Shown here piece after piece: positions 17,698 to 26,637 of a DNA stretch of 64,000 nucleotides; the first letter of the stretch is position 1; every line of letters starts with the position of its first letter. A program made the position numbers and the translations under genes. The notes beneath the pieces were generated by a model. The model had not been told where the DNA came from. It saw only the letters and a list, made by a program, of their open reading frames with translations, and made no database searches. The stretch is from contig NZ_JACXYU010000002.1 of NCBI RefSeq assembly GCF_014779715.1, forward strand, positions 372,001 through 436,000. Direction: 5' to 3'. The stretch is from Streptomyces chumphonensis. GTDB lineage: Bacteria > Actinomycetota > Actinomycetes > Streptomycetales > Streptomycetaceae.

Positions 17698-18731
17698 CGG
17701 GTGCCCCGCTCGGTGTACGCGGCCAGCGCCTCGGCGTCGTCTCCGGTGAGGATCTGCGGCCCGGTGAGGACCGGCAGGCCGCCGCCGAGCATGGTGGCGT
17801 TGTAGCGGTACAGCCACAGCAGGTCGACGGCCTCGTAGCCCTGGAGGTAGGGCTGCTGGTCGACGGCGAAGGTGATGCCGCCGTCCCGCAGGCCGTCGAC
17901 GACCTGGGAGTTCAGGTCGAAGGTGGCGATCTCGGCGTCGCTGCCGGCCTGCTCGGCCGCCCGCACGGCGGTGGCGGCGAAGGGGGCGCCGAGTGCGACG
18001 ACGGAGTCCACCGCGCGGTCGGACTGGAGCTTGGCCTCCAGCGAGGACTGCACGGACGGCATGGAGGTGCCGTCGACGTAGAGGCTCTCCAGCGTGCCGT
18101 CGAAGGTGTTGCGGACCCCCTCGCAGCGCTCCTCGTGGCCGACGTTGCCCTGCTCGTGCAGCAGGCACACGGCCTTCGTGCGGCCCCGCTCGTTCAGTTC
18201 GGTGCCGACGGCCTCGCCGGCGGTCACCTCGTCCTGGCCGATGTGCGCGAGCGCGCCGACGTCGGCGGAGTGGGCCTGACCGGAGTTGATCGTGACGACG
18301 GGGATGCCGGCGTCGGCGGCCTTGCGGACGACGTCGCGCAGGGCGTCGGGCTTGGCGAGGGTGACGATCAGCCCGTCCACGCGCTGGTCGATGCGCGCCT
18401 GGACGAGCTGGGCCTGCTGCCCCGCGTCGTCGTCGTGGGAGTACAGGAACTCGATGTTGTCCTTGACGGCGGCCTGCTCGGCGCCGGAGCGCACGATGTC
18501 CCAGAACGTGTCGCCGTCGCCGGAGTGGGTGACCATCGCGACCGTCCAGCGCGGGGTGTCCACGGCGGCGCTCCCCCCGGCCGCCTGCCGGGCGCGCTCC
18601 TCCTCGGCCCGCTTGCCGCCGGTGCTGCTGCACCCGGCGAGCGACACCGCGAGGGTCAGCACGGCGGCCACCACCCCCGCCGCGCGCCTGCGGAACCCTG
18701 TCTCCCTGGCCACCTGAGCCCAGCCCTTCAC
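17694..18731 (-). CDS. Sugar ABC transporter substrate-binding lipoprotein
   Basis: The 345-residue product is a Peripla_BP_4-type binding protein. The N-terminus [24 protein letters not shown] contains the lipobox LAGC, so the mature protein should be lipid-anchored outside the membrane. The core reads [27 protein letters not shown], then [18 protein letters not shown] and [12 protein letters not shown], typical for ribose-like sugars. GTG 18731 is the favoured start; the frame is open to 18782 and a GTG at 18713 is also possible. First gene of the transporter operon. Confidence 0.87.
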   Translation of the reverse strand: MKGWAQVARETGFRRRAAGVVAAVLTLAVSLAGCSSTGGKRAEEERARQAAGGSAAVDTPRWTVAMVTHSGDGDTFWDIVRSGAEQAAVKDNIEFLYSHDDDAGQQAQLVQARIDQRVDGLIVTLAKPDALRDVVRKAADAGIPVVTINSGQAHSADVGALAHIGQDEVTAGEAVGTELNERGRTKAVCLLHEQGNVGHEERCEGVRNTFDGTLESLYVDGTSMPSVQSSLEAKLQSDRAVDSVVALGAPFAATAVRAAEQAGSDAEIATFDLNSQVVDGLRDGGITFAVDQQPYLQGYEAVDLLWLYRYNATMLGGGLPVLTGPQILTGDDAEALAAYTERGTR

Positions 18732-18836
18732 TCGCGATCCCCGTATGACGGTCGAACCGCACAAGTATCGGACAACGGTCACGGGCGGAAGGGGGCGGGG
18801 CGGGCCTCCGCGCCGGGGCGCGGGGCCCGCCGGGGC

Positions 18837-19952
18837 TCAGCCGCCCAGGTGGCGGTGGCGGGCGTCGAGCGCCGCCGCGCCGTCCCGCGTCAGGGAGCCG
18901 AAGAGGCGCAGCCGGGAGATGCCGCCGTCGGGGAAGATGTCCAGGCGGACGTGGGTGACGGCCGGGGCGTCCGTCGGCAGGAACCGGTGGACGGTGTCCG
19001 GCTGGAGGCGGGTGCGCGGCAGCAGCTCGACCCACTCCCCGTCCTCGCCGTCCTTGCCGACGAGGGCGGCCCAGCCGGCGGCGTTGCCCTTGAGGTAGGC
19101 GGTGTCGATCTCGACGGCGCGGATGCGGGCCTGCCCCGTCAGCGCGTAGCTGATCCAGTCGTGGCCCTGGTCGCGGCGGCGGCGGGTCTCCCAGCCGTCG
19201 TCCATCTTCTGCGAGCGGCCCGGGTTGATGGTGTGGGTGGCCGGGGAGTAGAAGCGGTCGGAGGCGTCCAGCACCGCGCCGCCGTTCTCCAGGGCGACGA
19301 CGTCGAACGTGCCGAGGGCGGCCAGCCACGCCGGGTCGGGGAGCACCTCGCCGTGCACCCGGAGCCGGGCGATGCCCCCGTCGGGGTGCTGGTTGACCCG
19401 CAGGTGGGTGAAGCGCTGCTCGGCGTCGACGGCGAAGCCGTTGGCCGCGTGCCCGCCGACGGGGGTGCGCGGGACGAGGACCGTCCACTTCACGTCGTCG
19501 GCCAGCAGGTCCTCCGGCGCGGCGGACAGCGGCGCGGAGGTGGCCTCGATCGAGACGGACTGCGGGTAGTTGCCGCGGAAGTGGGCGGTGTCCACGACGA
19601 TGCCGCGGATCACGCCGGGCGCGCCGAGGCGGACGAGGGCCCAGTCGTGGTCGTCGTCGGCCGGGTGCGGGACGTCGGCGATGGAGCCGCGGCGGCGGCG
19701 GGTCTCCCAGCCGTCCATGATCTTGCCCTTGTGGCCGAAGTGCTCGGGGTCGAACACGGCGGGCGTGGGGATCAGCAGGTTCTCGCGCTGGGCGAAGAAC
19801 TCGTCGTTGGCGGCGATGACGCCGGCCCCCAGCCGACGGTCGGCGAGGTCGGCGAAGGTGGTGAAGGGGAAGTCCGCGGTGCGGTAGTCCGCGTAGGGGT
19901 CACCGCCGCCGTAGGGGCTCGCGTCGCCGGTGAAGCGGGGCAGGGCGGTCAT
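18837..19952 (-). CDS. alc: Allantoicase
   Basis: This 371-residue cytosolic enzyme hydrolyses allantoate to ureidoglycolate and urea. It shows the two homologous allantoicase repeats: [17 protein letters not shown]...[10 protein letters not shown] in the first half and [29 protein letters not shown] in the second. Paired [14 protein letters not shown] / [13 protein letters not shown] and two [18 protein letters not shown] motifs follow. Its ATG overlaps the allantoinase stop (ATGA), so the two are made together from the promoter at about 21,341-21,369. Confidence 0.95.
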   Translation of the reverse strand: MTALPRFTGDASPYGGGDPYADYRTADFPFTTFADLADRRLGAGVIAANDEFFAQRENLLIPTPAVFDPEHFGHKGKIMDGWETRRRRGSIADVPHPADDDHDWALVRLGAPGVIRGIVVDTAHFRGNYPQSVSIEATSAPLSAAPEDLLADDVKWTVLVPRTPVGGHAANGFAVDAEQRFTHLRVNQHPDGGIARLRVHGEVLPDPAWLAALGTFDVVALENGGAVLDASDRFYSPATHTINPGRSQKMDDGWETRRRRDQGHDWISYALTGQARIRAVEIDTAYLKGNAAGWAALVGKDGEDGEWVELLPRTRLQPDTVHRFLPTDAPAVTHVRLDIFPDGGISRLRLFGSLTRDGAAALDARHRHLGG

Positions 19953-21304
19953 GCGGTGGTCCTCTCGATGAGTCGGCCGGCTTTGGCGGTGGTGCGGCCG
20001 TGGTCGGTGATCTGCTCGCCGCGCAGCCAGGTGGACCGGACGACGCCGTGCAGCGTCCTGCCCGCGTAGGCGGTGACCTGGTTGCGGTGGTGGAGTGCGG
20101 CCGGGTCGACGGTGAAGGTCTCCTCGGGGGCCAGGACGGCGAAGTCGGCGTGGCGTCCGACGGCGATGCCGCCCTTGTCCCCGTCGAGGCGGGCCAGCGC
20201 CGCCGGGGCGGCGGACATCCAGCGCACGACGTCGTCCAGCCCGTGGCCGCGTGCGCGGGCCGCCGTCCACACGGCGGGCAGGCCGAGCTGGAGGGAGGAG
20301 ATGCCGCCCCACGCCCGGCCGAAGTCGGGGACCTTGAGGTCGGTGGTGCAGGGCGAGTGGTCGGAGACGACGCAGTCGATGGTGCCCTCGGCCAGCCCGG
20401 CCCACAGCGCGTCCTGGTTCCCCCGCTCGCGGATGGGCGGGCAGCACTTGAACTCGGTGGCGCCGTCCGGCACCTCCTCGGCGGTGAGGGTGAGGAAGTG
20501 GGGGCAGGTCTCGACGGTGATCCGGACGCCCTCGCGCCGGGCGGCGGCGATCATCGGCAGCGCGTCGGAGGAGGACAGGTGCAGCACGTGCACCCGGGCG
20601 TCGAGCCTGCGGGCGAGGTCGATCAGGAGGGCGATCGCGTCGTTCTCCGCCGCGCGGGGTCGGGAGGCGAGGAAGTCCGCGTAGCGCGGGCCGTGCGGCT
20701 GCGGCGCGCCGCTCAGGTGGCCGGGGTCCTCGGCGTGCACGATGAGGAGGCCGTCGAAGGCGGCGATCTCGGTGAGCGCGGCTTCGAGCCGGGCCGCGTC
20801 CAGCTCGGGGAACTCCTCGACGCCGGACGGCGAGAGGAAGCACTTGAAGCCGAACACCCCGGCCTCGTGCAGCGGGCGCAGGTAGCCCAGGTTGCCGGGG
20901 ACGGCGCCGCCCCAGAAGCCGGTGTCGACGTGCGCCTTGTCCCGGGCCACCGCGCGCTTGACGGCGAGGTGGGCGGCGGTGGTCGTGGGCGGGAGGCTGT
21001 TGAGCGGCATGTCGAGGAGGGTGGTGATGCCGCCGGCCGCCGCCGCCCGCGTCGCCGTCCAGAACCCCTCCCACTCGGTGCGCCCGGGGTCGTTGACGTG
21101 GACGTGGGTGTCCACGAGGCCCGGGAGCAGCGCGTCGTCGCCGACGTCGACGAGGCGTGCCCCGGCCGGGAGCGCGGCGCCGTGCGGCAGGACGGCGGTG
21201 ACGCGGCCGTCGGTGACGGCCACGGCGGCGGGGCGCGTCCCCTCAGGGGTGACGACGCGTCGTGAGCGCAGGACGAGGTCGGCGTGGGACGGGGTGGCGG
21301 TCAA
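19949..21304 (-). CDS. allB: Allantoinase
   Basis: The 451-residue amidohydrolase opens the allantoin ring to allantoate. Metal ligands are visible: [19 protein letters not shown] (HxH), [17 protein letters not shown] (carboxylated Lys), [23 protein letters not shown] and [13 protein letters not shown] (Asp). The start is TTG 21304, because GAAGGAGGG sits at the right distance and the in-frame ATG at 21382 lies upstream of the predicted promoter. It is divergent from allR, with a perfect dyad at 21,323-21,341. Confidence 0.94.
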   Translation of the reverse strand: MTATPSHADLVLRSRRVVTPEGTRPAAVAVTDGRVTAVLPHGAALPAGARLVDVGDDALLPGLVDTHVHVNDPGRTEWEGFWTATRAAAAGGITTLLDMPLNSLPPTTTAAHLAVKRAVARDKAHVDTGFWGGAVPGNLGYLRPLHEAGVFGFKCFLSPSGVEEFPELDAARLEAALTEIAAFDGLLIVHAEDPGHLSGAPQPHGPRYADFLASRPRAAENDAIALLIDLARRLDARVHVLHLSSSDALPMIAAARREGVRITVETCPHFLTLTAEEVPDGATEFKCCPPIRERGNQDALWAGLAEGTIDCVVSDHSPCTTDLKVPDFGRAWGGISSLQLGLPAVWTAARARGHGLDDVVRWMSAAPAALARLDGDKGGIAVGRHADFAVLAPEETFTVDPAALHHRNQVTAYAGRTLHGVVRSTWLRGEQITDHGRTTAKAGRLIERTTA

Positions 21305-21322
21305 TCGGCCCTCCTTCGCGAA

Positions 21323-21341
21323 TTTCAACGATCTGTTGAAA
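21323..21341. promoter_or_regulatory. TTTCAAC-N5-GTTGAAA operator of the allantoinase operon
   Basis: TTTCAAC (21323-21329) and GTTGAAA (21335-21341) form a perfect 19-base dyad just downstream of the predicted -10 element and 19 bases before the TTG start. Related copies lie at four other glyoxylate/purine genes in the window (36518-36534, 54993-55009, 57904-57920, 60541-60557). A repressor bound here would block initiation; AllR is the obvious candidate. Confidence 0.7.
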
Positions 21342-21369
21342 GATTCCCTCTCCGGGGCAGCGGAGTCAA
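21341..21369 (-). promoter_or_regulatory. Housekeeping-type promoter of allB-alc
   Basis: On the minus strand TTGACT (21369-21364) and GAATCT (21346-21341) are 17 bases apart. The predicted transcription start is near 21334, inside the operator dyad, giving a leader of about 30 bases. Confidence 0.55.
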
Positions 21370-21430
21370 GGCCGCCGGGCACCCCGCCCGCACCGCGGAC
21401 ACGCCTTGGAGGTTTCCACTAAATGGATAA

Positions 21431-21445
21431 GTGATGTCGCATCAC
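21431..21445. promoter_or_regulatory. Perfect GTGATG-TCG-CATCAC palindrome in the allB-allR gap
   Basis: GTGATG (21431-21436) and CATCAC (21440-21445) flank TCG in the 316-base divergent gap between allB (start 21304) and allR (start 21621). It differs from the TTCAAC dyad and lies upstream of the allB promoter, so it could be a second operator or the allR control site. The rest of the gap shows nothing else clear. Confidence 0.4.
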
Positions 21446-21620
21446 GGAATGTAGCTCCACCCAGGACCCGACCCGGCGGGGACGGCGCCACCCCGGCCGG
21501 GCAGGCGCACAAACCCGCCCCTACCGGCGATTAGCGCACGTGGACGGCACCGCCACCACTCGACCCGACCGCCACCGGGCCCGGTAGCATGCGGCACATC
21601 CGGCCGAAAGGAACCGCCAC

Positions 21621-22427
21621 GTGCCGCCGTCCGAGCACAAGACCCCTTCCGCCCCCACGGCCACCGGGGGCGTCCAGTCCCTCGAACGCGCCTTCGACCT
21701 CTTGGAGCGGATGGCCGACGCCGGCGGCGAGGTCGGGCTGAGCGAGCTGTCCGGCAGCAGCGGACTGCCGCTGCCGACCATCCACCGCCTGATGCGCACC
21801 CTGGTGGCCTGCGGGTACGTCCGCCAGCAGCCCAACCGGCGGTACGCGCTCGGCCCCCGGCTCATCCGCCTCGGCGAGAGCGCGTCGCGGCTCCTGGGCA
21901 CCTGGGCCCGTCCCTACCTGGCCCGGCTCGTCGAGGAGACGGGCGAGACGGCGAACATGGCCCTGCTCGACGGCGACGAGGCGGTGTACGTGGCCCAGGT
22001 GCCCTCCCGGCACTCGATGCGGATGTTCACCGAGGTCGGGCGGCGCGTGCTGCCGCACTCCACCGGCGTCGGCAAGGCCCTCCTGGCCGGGCACGAGGCC
22101 GAGGAGGTGCGCGCCCTACTCGCCCGCACCGGGATGCCGGCCGCCACGGACCGCACGATCACCACACCGGACGGCTTCCTGGAGGCCCTGGAGCTGACCC
22201 GGCGACGCGGCTACGCCCTGGACGACAACGAGCAGGAGATGGGCGTCCGCTGCATCGCGGTGCCGGTGCCCGACTCCCCCACGGCCGCCGCCATCTCCGT
22301 CTCGGGCCCGGCGGGCCGGGTCACCGACACGGCCACCGACACGATCGTGCCGCTGCTCCAGCAGGTGGCCCGGGAACTCGCCGACGCACTCGCCACCACC
22401 ACCCCGGTGAACGGCAACGGCGGCTGA
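21621..22427 (+). CDS. allR: IclR-family repressor of allantoin catabolism (AllR)
   Basis: The 268-residue protein has an N-terminal winged helix (SLERAFDLLERMADAGGEVGLSELSGSSGLPLPTIHRLMRTLVACGYV) and a C-terminal IclR effector domain (VGRRVLPHSTGVGKALLAGHE, GYALDDNEQEMGVRCIAVPV, AAISVSGPAGRV). GTG 21621 has AAAGGA upstream. Its place beside allantoinase and allantoicase identifies it as AllR. The S. coelicolor orthologue represses the allantoin and glyoxylate genes and is released by allantoate and, less well, glyoxylate. The scattered dyads in this window fit a wide regulon of the same kind. Confidence 0.9.
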   Translation: MPPSEHKTPSAPTATGGVQSLERAFDLLERMADAGGEVGLSELSGSSGLPLPTIHRLMRTLVACGYVRQQPNRRYALGPRLIRLGESASRLLGTWARPYLARLVEETGETANMALLDGDEAVYVAQVPSRHSMRMFTEVGRRVLPHSTGVGKALLAGHEAEEVRALLARTGMPAATDRTITTPDGFLEALELTRRRGYALDDNEQEMGVRCIAVPVPDSPTAAAISVSGPAGRVTDTATDTIVPLLQQVARELADALATTTPVNGNGG

Positions 22428-22445
22428 CGGCCGAGCCCCGTGGAC

Positions 22446-22498
22446 GGCGAGCCCCCCCCGAGCGCCGGCACGGCTCAGCAGCGCTCCGGGGGCTCGCC
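22446..22498. terminator. Long GC hairpin after allR
   Basis: A left arm at 22446-22465 and a right arm at 22481-22498 pair over most of their length with a small bulge in the C run. It starts 19 bases after the allR stop and overlaps the end of the convergent small gene, so it can serve both. Confidence 0.6.
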
Positions 22499-22834
22499 GA
22501 ACAGGGCGACGGCGCCGCGCAGTTCCCGCAGCGGTTCGGTCAGCGCGCTGACCGAACCCAGGGCCCCGACCACCAGCAGCAGCCCGTGCCGCAGGGCCGC
22601 CACCTCGACCGTGCCCGCTCCGGCCACCGCCTCCAGCCGGGCCAGCTCCTCGTCCGCCACCTCCCGGTCGGCGAGCCAGCCCGGGTGGATGGCCAGGGCC
22701 CGGCGGACCCGCACGACGGCGGAGAGCAGGGCTGCCTTCCGGGGGTCGGCCGCCGGGACCACCGGTGTCGGCCGGGGCGCTCGGGCCGCCCCCGTCGAGG
22801 AGAATGCGCGGGGCCGTACCGCTGTCGGTTCCAT
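22475..22834 (-). CDS. Small conserved protein, DUF5955-like
   Basis: The 119-residue product has an Arg/Pro-rich N-terminus, then ADPRKAALLSAVVRVRRALAIHPGWLADREVADEELARLEAVAGAGTVEVAALRHGLLLVVGALGSVSALTEPLRELRGAVALF, a helical region. The pattern resembles DUF5955 proteins of Streptomyces, which have no known role. ATG 22834 has only a weak GAGG upstream; another ATG four bases earlier is in a different frame. The family call is from memory and uncertain; the reading frame is convincing. Confidence 0.6.
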   Translation of the reverse strand: MEPTAVRPRAFSSTGAARAPRPTPVVPAADPRKAALLSAVVRVRRALAIHPGWLADREVADEELARLEAVAGAGTVEVAALRHGLLLVVGALGSVSALTEPLRELRGAVALFGEPPERC

Positions 22835-23055
22835 CCATCGCCTCGCAACGTCTGGGCCCCCGGGCCGGGGACAGCCTCGGTCGGCGCCCTCACGGCGGAC
22901 CGTCGCGAGGAGCGGGTGACACAGTTAACGCCACTCTCCGCTCATCAGTCCATACGCAAAGCGAAAATCGGCCAGCGACCCGGGAGCGCGCCGGTGGGCC
23001 ACCCCGGGGCCCGGCCCGGATACCGGGCCGCGCTCGGCGGCGGATAACCTGGCCC

Positions 23056-23258
23056 GGTAGCCGGTTCGCCCCACCGGCCAGGTGGGAGGCGTCGCAAGAG
23101 GGAACCCGGTGGGAATCCGGGACTGCCCCGCAGCGGTGAGCGGGAACGACCTCCGTCATCGAGCACTGGGACCAGGAGAGGGTCCCGGGAAGCGACGGAC
23201 AGTAGATGCCTGGTCCGCCCGACCGGCCGGCCCGCGAGTCCGAAGACCTGCCGCTACC
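23056..23258 (+). ncRNA. Cobalamin riboswitch 1 (ahead of thioesterase gene)
   Basis: The element has the conserved core GGGAATCCGGGACTGCCCCG then CAGCGGTGAGCGGGAACGA, and the B12 box GCGAGTCCGAAGACCTGCC at 23234-23252. GGTAG (23056-23060) pairs with CTACC (23254-23258) to close the element. A 63-base block (23089-23151) is identical to riboswitch 2. It should bind adenosyl- or other cobalamin and reduce expression of the gene at 23345. Such a riboswitch on an acyl-CoA thioesterase is unusual. Confidence 0.92.
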
Positions 23259-23263
23259 CGTGC

Positions 23264-23285
23264 GCTCACCGTGCGCACGGTGAGC
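23264..23285 (+). terminator. Perfect 22-base hairpin after riboswitch 1
   Basis: GCTCACCGTGC (23264-23274) and GCACGGTGAGC (23275-23285) form a perfect palindrome six bases after the riboswitch. It is the likely expression platform: as a stem with few loop bases it could act as a terminator or compete with the B12-box helix. There is no U tract. Confidence 0.5.
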
Positions 23286-23344
23286 CGGGGAGCGCGAACC
23301 CGTGCGCCGCCCGGCCTTCCCTCGACTCGCGAAGGAGAGTTGAC

Positions 23345-23779
23345 GTGACCGAGACATCCGTCGTCCTGGGCACCGAGGCCAAGTCACCGGCCGATTCCCA
23401 GGTGACGCTCGCCCACATCATGAGCGAGCACGACACCAACCTGTACGGCACCATTCACGGCGGCGTGGTGATGAAGCTGATCGACGACGCCGGCGCGGCA
23501 GCCGCCGGGCGTCATGCCGACGGACCGGCGGTGACCGTCTCGGTGGACCGGATGTCGTTCCTGGCTCCGGTGCGTGCCGGTGACCTGCTGAGCGTACGGG
23601 CCGAACTGGAGCGGGCCGGGCGGACGTCGATGACCGCGGCGGTCCGGGTGACCGCCGAGCGCTGGAACGCCTCCGGGCCGGCCGCCGAGGTGGCCACGGC
23701 GCGTGTGACGTTCGTCGCGATCGACGCCGGGGGCAGGCCCCGCCGGGTCCCCGCCCTCGTCCCCGCACAGGACTCCTGA
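23345..23779 (+). CDS. Acyl-CoA thioesterase (hotdog, YciA-like) under B12 control
   Basis: The 144-residue protein is a hotdog-fold acyl-CoA thioesterase: LAHIMSEHDTNLYGTIHGGVVMKLIDDAGAAAAGRHA carries the HGG and the catalytic Asp, followed by VDRMSFLAPVRAGDLLSV and VATARVTFVAID. It should hydrolyse short or medium acyl-CoAs in the cytosol. GTG 23345 has GAAGGAGAG upstream. It lies alone between a cobalamin riboswitch and a terminator, so it is predicted to be made when B12 is scarce. A role in releasing CoA from methylmalonyl- or propionyl-CoA when the B12-dependent mutase is idle is inference. Confidence 0.87.
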   Translation: MTETSVVLGTEAKSPADSQVTLAHIMSEHDTNLYGTIHGGVVMKLIDDAGAAAAGRHADGPAVTVSVDRMSFLAPVRAGDLLSVRAELERAGRTSMTAAVRVTAERWNASGPAAEVATARVTFVAIDAGGRPRRVPALVPAQDS

Positions 23780-23820
23780 CTCCGGTGAGGGCCGGCGGAA
23801 GCGGCCGCCGTTCCCGATGA

Positions 23821-23853
23821 CGGGCCGTCATCTCGTGCGGAGGTGACGGCCCG
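23821..23853 (+). terminator. Rho-independent-like hairpin after thioesterase
   Basis: CGGGCCGTCA (23821-23830) and TGACGGCCCG (23844-23853) form a perfect 10-base stem with a 13-base loop, 42 bases after the thioesterase stop and just before riboswitch 2. It separates the two riboswitch units. Confidence 0.65.
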
Positions 23854-23904
23854 CCTGGGCGGCCCGGACGGTCCGTTGCCGGGACCAGGCCCTAGACTGA
23901 CCGA

Positions 23905-24108
23905 CGCAGCTGGTTCGCCCTGCCCGCCAGGCAGACGCGTCGCAAGAGGGAACCCGGTGGGAATCCGGGACTGCCCCGCAGCGGTGAGCGGGAACGACCG
24001 CCGTCACACGCACTGGAGCCGCACGGTTCCGGGAAGCGACGGCCAGTAGGTGCCTCGTCCGTGCCCACGGACCCGGCGCGCCCGCGAGTCCGAAGACCTG
24101 CCACTGCC
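23905..24108 (+). ncRNA. Cobalamin riboswitch 2 (ahead of metE)
   Basis: It has the same core as riboswitch 1, with 63 identical bases at 23937-23999, and the B12 box at 24084-24102. A GC/GT stem of about ten pairs follows (about 24107-24130), the probable expression platform, then about 130 bases of leader to the metE start. Control of B12-independent methionine synthase by a B12 riboswitch is a classical arrangement in actinobacteria. Confidence 0.94.
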
Positions 24109-24264
24109 CGTGTGTGTGGACACGCGCACGGACATCTCGGTGACCTCGAGGGCGGGTCGGCGGAAGAGGCGGGCTCCCCCGGGGGGCCTCGCCGCGATCG
24201 CCGTTTCCTTCGTGTCCTCGTCCGGTCCCCGAGCCCATGACGAGTTCTCGCGAAGGAGAGACCC

Positions 24265-26589
24265 GTGACAACCCAGTCCGCAGCCGCGGCAGTGAGGGCC
24301 ACCGTGTACGGCTACCCCCGCCAGGGGGCGAACCGTGAGCTCAAGAAGGCGATCGAGGGCTACTGGAGGGGGCGGACCACCGCCGCCGAGCTGCACCGGA
24401 CCGCGTCCGATCTCCGCCGGAACAGCTGGCGGAGCCTGGCCGACGCCGGGATCGACGAGGTCCCGACGGGCGACTTCTCCTACTACGACCATGTGCTGGA
24501 CACGAGTGTCATGGTGGGTGCGATCCCCGAGCGCCATCGGGCGGCCGTCGCCGCCGACCCCCTGGACGGCTACTTCGCCATGGCGCGGGGCACGCAGGAT
24601 GTGGCACCACTGGAGATGACCAAGTGGTTTGACACGAACTACCACTACCTGGTCCCCGAGTTGAGCCCCGACACGGTCTTCGCCCCCGACCCCCGGAAGC
24701 AGGTGGCGGAACTGGAGGAGGCGCTCGCCCTGGGCCACGCGGCCCGCCCCGTGCTGGTCGGCCCGGTCACCTACCTCCTGCTCGCCAAGTCCGCGCCGGG
24801 AGCGGCCGCGGACTTCGACCCGCTGACGCTGCTCGACCGGCTGCTGCCGGTGTACGCGGAGATCCTCGCCCGGCTCCGGGCCGTGGGGGCGAAGTGGGTA
24901 CAGCTGGACGAGCCCGCCCTCGTCCAGGACCGCACACCCGCCGAACTGGGCGCCGCTGAGCGGGCCTACGGCCACCTGGGAGGGCTGGGCGACCGCCCGA
25001 AACTCCTCGTGGCCTCGTACTTCGACCAGCTCGGTGACGCACTCACGGTCCTGGCCAGAACCCCCGTCGACGGGCTCGCCCTGGACTTCACCGAGCGGGC
25101 CGCCACCAACCTGGACACCCTCGCCGCCGCGGGCGGCCTGCCCGGGAAGCGCCTGGTCGCCGGGGTGGTGAACGGGCGCAACATCTGGACCGACGACCTG
25201 GAGCGGTCGCTCGCCACCCTCGGCACCCTGCTGGGTCTGGCCGACCGGGTGGACGTCTCCGCCTCCTGCTCGCTCCTGCACGTCCCCCTCGACGCGGCGG
25301 CCGAACACGACATCGAGCCGCAGATCCTGCGCTGGCTCGCCTTCGCCCGGCAGAAGACCGGGGAGATCGCCACCCTCGCCAAGGGACTCGCGCACGGAAC
25401 GGACGCGATCTCGGCAGAACTCGCCGCCAACCGGGCCGACCTGGCCTCCCGCGCGGGCTCTCCCATGACACACGTCCGCGCCGTGCGGGCACGCGCCGCC
25501 GCGGTCACCCCCGCCGACGCCCGCCGCTCGCAGCCGTACGCCGAACGGGCCGCCGCCCAACGGGCCCACCTCGGCCTGCCGCTGCTGCCCACCACCACCA
25601 TCGGCTCCTTCCCGCAGACGACCGGACTGCGCACCGCCCGCGCCGATCTGCGGGCGGGGCGGACCGACGTGCCCGAGTACGAGAAGCGCGTCGAGGCGGA
25701 GATCCGGGAGGTGGTCTCCTTCCAGGAGGAGACCGGCGTCGACGTCCTGGTCCACGGTGAGCCCGAGCGCAACGACATGGTGCAGTACTTCGCCGAGCAG
25801 CTCACCGGCTACCTCGCCACCCGGCACGGCTGGGTCCAGTCCTACGGCACCCGCTACGTCCGCCCGCCGATCCTCGTCGGCGACGTCTCGCGCCCCGAAC
25901 CCATGACGACCCGCTGGACCCGCTTCGCCCAGTCGCTGACCGACCGCCCGGTCAAGGGCATGCTCACGGGGCCCGTCACCATGCTCGCCTGGTCCTTCGT
26001 CCGCGATGACCAGCCCCTCGGCGAGACCGCCCGCCAGGTCGCCCTCGCCCTGCGCGACGAGGTGAACGACCTGGAGGCCGCGGGGACCTCGGTCATCCAG
26101 GTCGACGAACCCGCCCTGCGCGAGACCCTGCCGCTCCGTGCTGCCGACCGCCCCGCCTACCTGGCCTGGGCCACCGAGGCGTTCCGGCTCACCACCGGCG
26201 GCGTGCGTCCCGACACGCAGGTCCACACCCACATGTGCTACGCGGAGTTCGGCGACATCCTCGCCGCCATCGACGCTCTCGACGCCGATGTGATCAGCCT
26301 GGAGGCCGCACGCTCTCACATGCAGGTCGCCCGGGAGCTGGCCTCGGCCGGATATCCCCGTGCGGCCGGACCCGGTGTGTACGACATCCACTCCCCGCGT
26401 GTGCCCGGCACCGACGAGGTGGCCGGGCTGCTGCACGAAGGGCTGGCGGCCCTTCCGCCGGAGCGGCTGTGGGTCAACCCCGACTGCGGTCTGAAGACCC
26501 GGGGCTGGCCCGAGGTCCGAGCCTCCCTGGAGAACCTGGTGGACGCCGCTCGGGCCGTGCGCTCCGCCCTCCGCACCCACTCCTCCTGA
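24265..26589 (+). CDS. metE: Cobalamin-independent methionine synthase
   Basis: This 774-residue enzyme transfers the methyl group of 5-methyltetrahydropteroyl-polyglutamate to homocysteine. It has both MetE barrels: N-terminal (ATVYGYPRQGANRELKKAIEGYWRG, EMTKWFDTNYHYLVPEL) and C-terminal catalytic (TTTIGSFPQTTGLR, VHGEPERNDMVQYFAEQLTGY, VIQVDEPALRE). Zinc ligands are in HTHMCYAEF (His, Cys), LEAARSHMQ and NPDCGLKTR (Cys). GTG 24265 follows GAAGGAGAG. The B12 riboswitch upstream implies the cell also has B12-dependent MetH and uses MetE when cobalamin is low. Confidence 0.97.
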   Translation: MTTQSAAAAVRATVYGYPRQGANRELKKAIEGYWRGRTTAAELHRTASDLRRNSWRSLADAGIDEVPTGDFSYYDHVLDTSVMVGAIPERHRAAVAADPLDGYFAMARGTQDVAPLEMTKWFDTNYHYLVPELSPDTVFAPDPRKQVAELEEALALGHAARPVLVGPVTYLLLAKSAPGAAADFDPLTLLDRLLPVYAEILARLRAVGAKWVQLDEPALVQDRTPAELGAAERAYGHLGGLGDRPKLLVASYFDQLGDALTVLARTPVDGLALDFTERAATNLDTLAAAGGLPGKRLVAGVVNGRNIWTDDLERSLATLGTLLGLADRVDVSASCSLLHVPLDAAAEHDIEPQILRWLAFARQKTGEIATLAKGLAHGTDAISAELAANRADLASRAGSPMTHVRAVRARAAAVTPADARRSQPYAERAAAQRAHLGLPLLPTTTIGSFPQTTGLRTARADLRAGRTDVPEYEKRVEAEIREVVSFQEETGVDVLVHGEPERNDMVQYFAEQLTGYLATRHGWVQSYGTRYVRPPILVGDVSRPEPMTTRWTRFAQSLTDRPVKGMLTGPVTMLAWSFVRDDQPLGETARQVALALRDEVNDLEAAGTSVIQVDEPALRETLPLRAADRPAYLAWATEAFRLTTGGVRPDTQVHTHMCYAEFGDILAAIDALDADVISLEAARSHMQVARELASAGYPRAAGPGVYDIHSPRVPGTDEVAGLLHEGLAALPPERLWVNPDCGLKTRGWPEVRASLENLVDAARAVRSALRTHSS

Positions 26590-26595
26590 AGGGGG

Positions 26596-26627
26596 CGCCC
26601 CCGGTCCGGTGCGCCGGGCCGGGGGCG
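26596..26627. terminator. Strong bidirectional terminator between metE and the B12 import operon
   Basis: CGCCCCCGGTCCGG (26596-26609) and CCGGGCCGGGGGCG (26614-26627) form a 14-pair stem with one G-U pair and a TGCG loop. It starts 7 bases after metE and ends 11 bases before the end of the convergent gene. Confidence 0.75.
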
Positions 26628-26637
26628 ACGGACGCGT

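Noticed and set aside
24004..26580. Open frame of 858 codons on the minus strand
   Set aside because: Antisense to metE and riboswitch 2; repetitive Gly/Val/Asp composition and no known domain.
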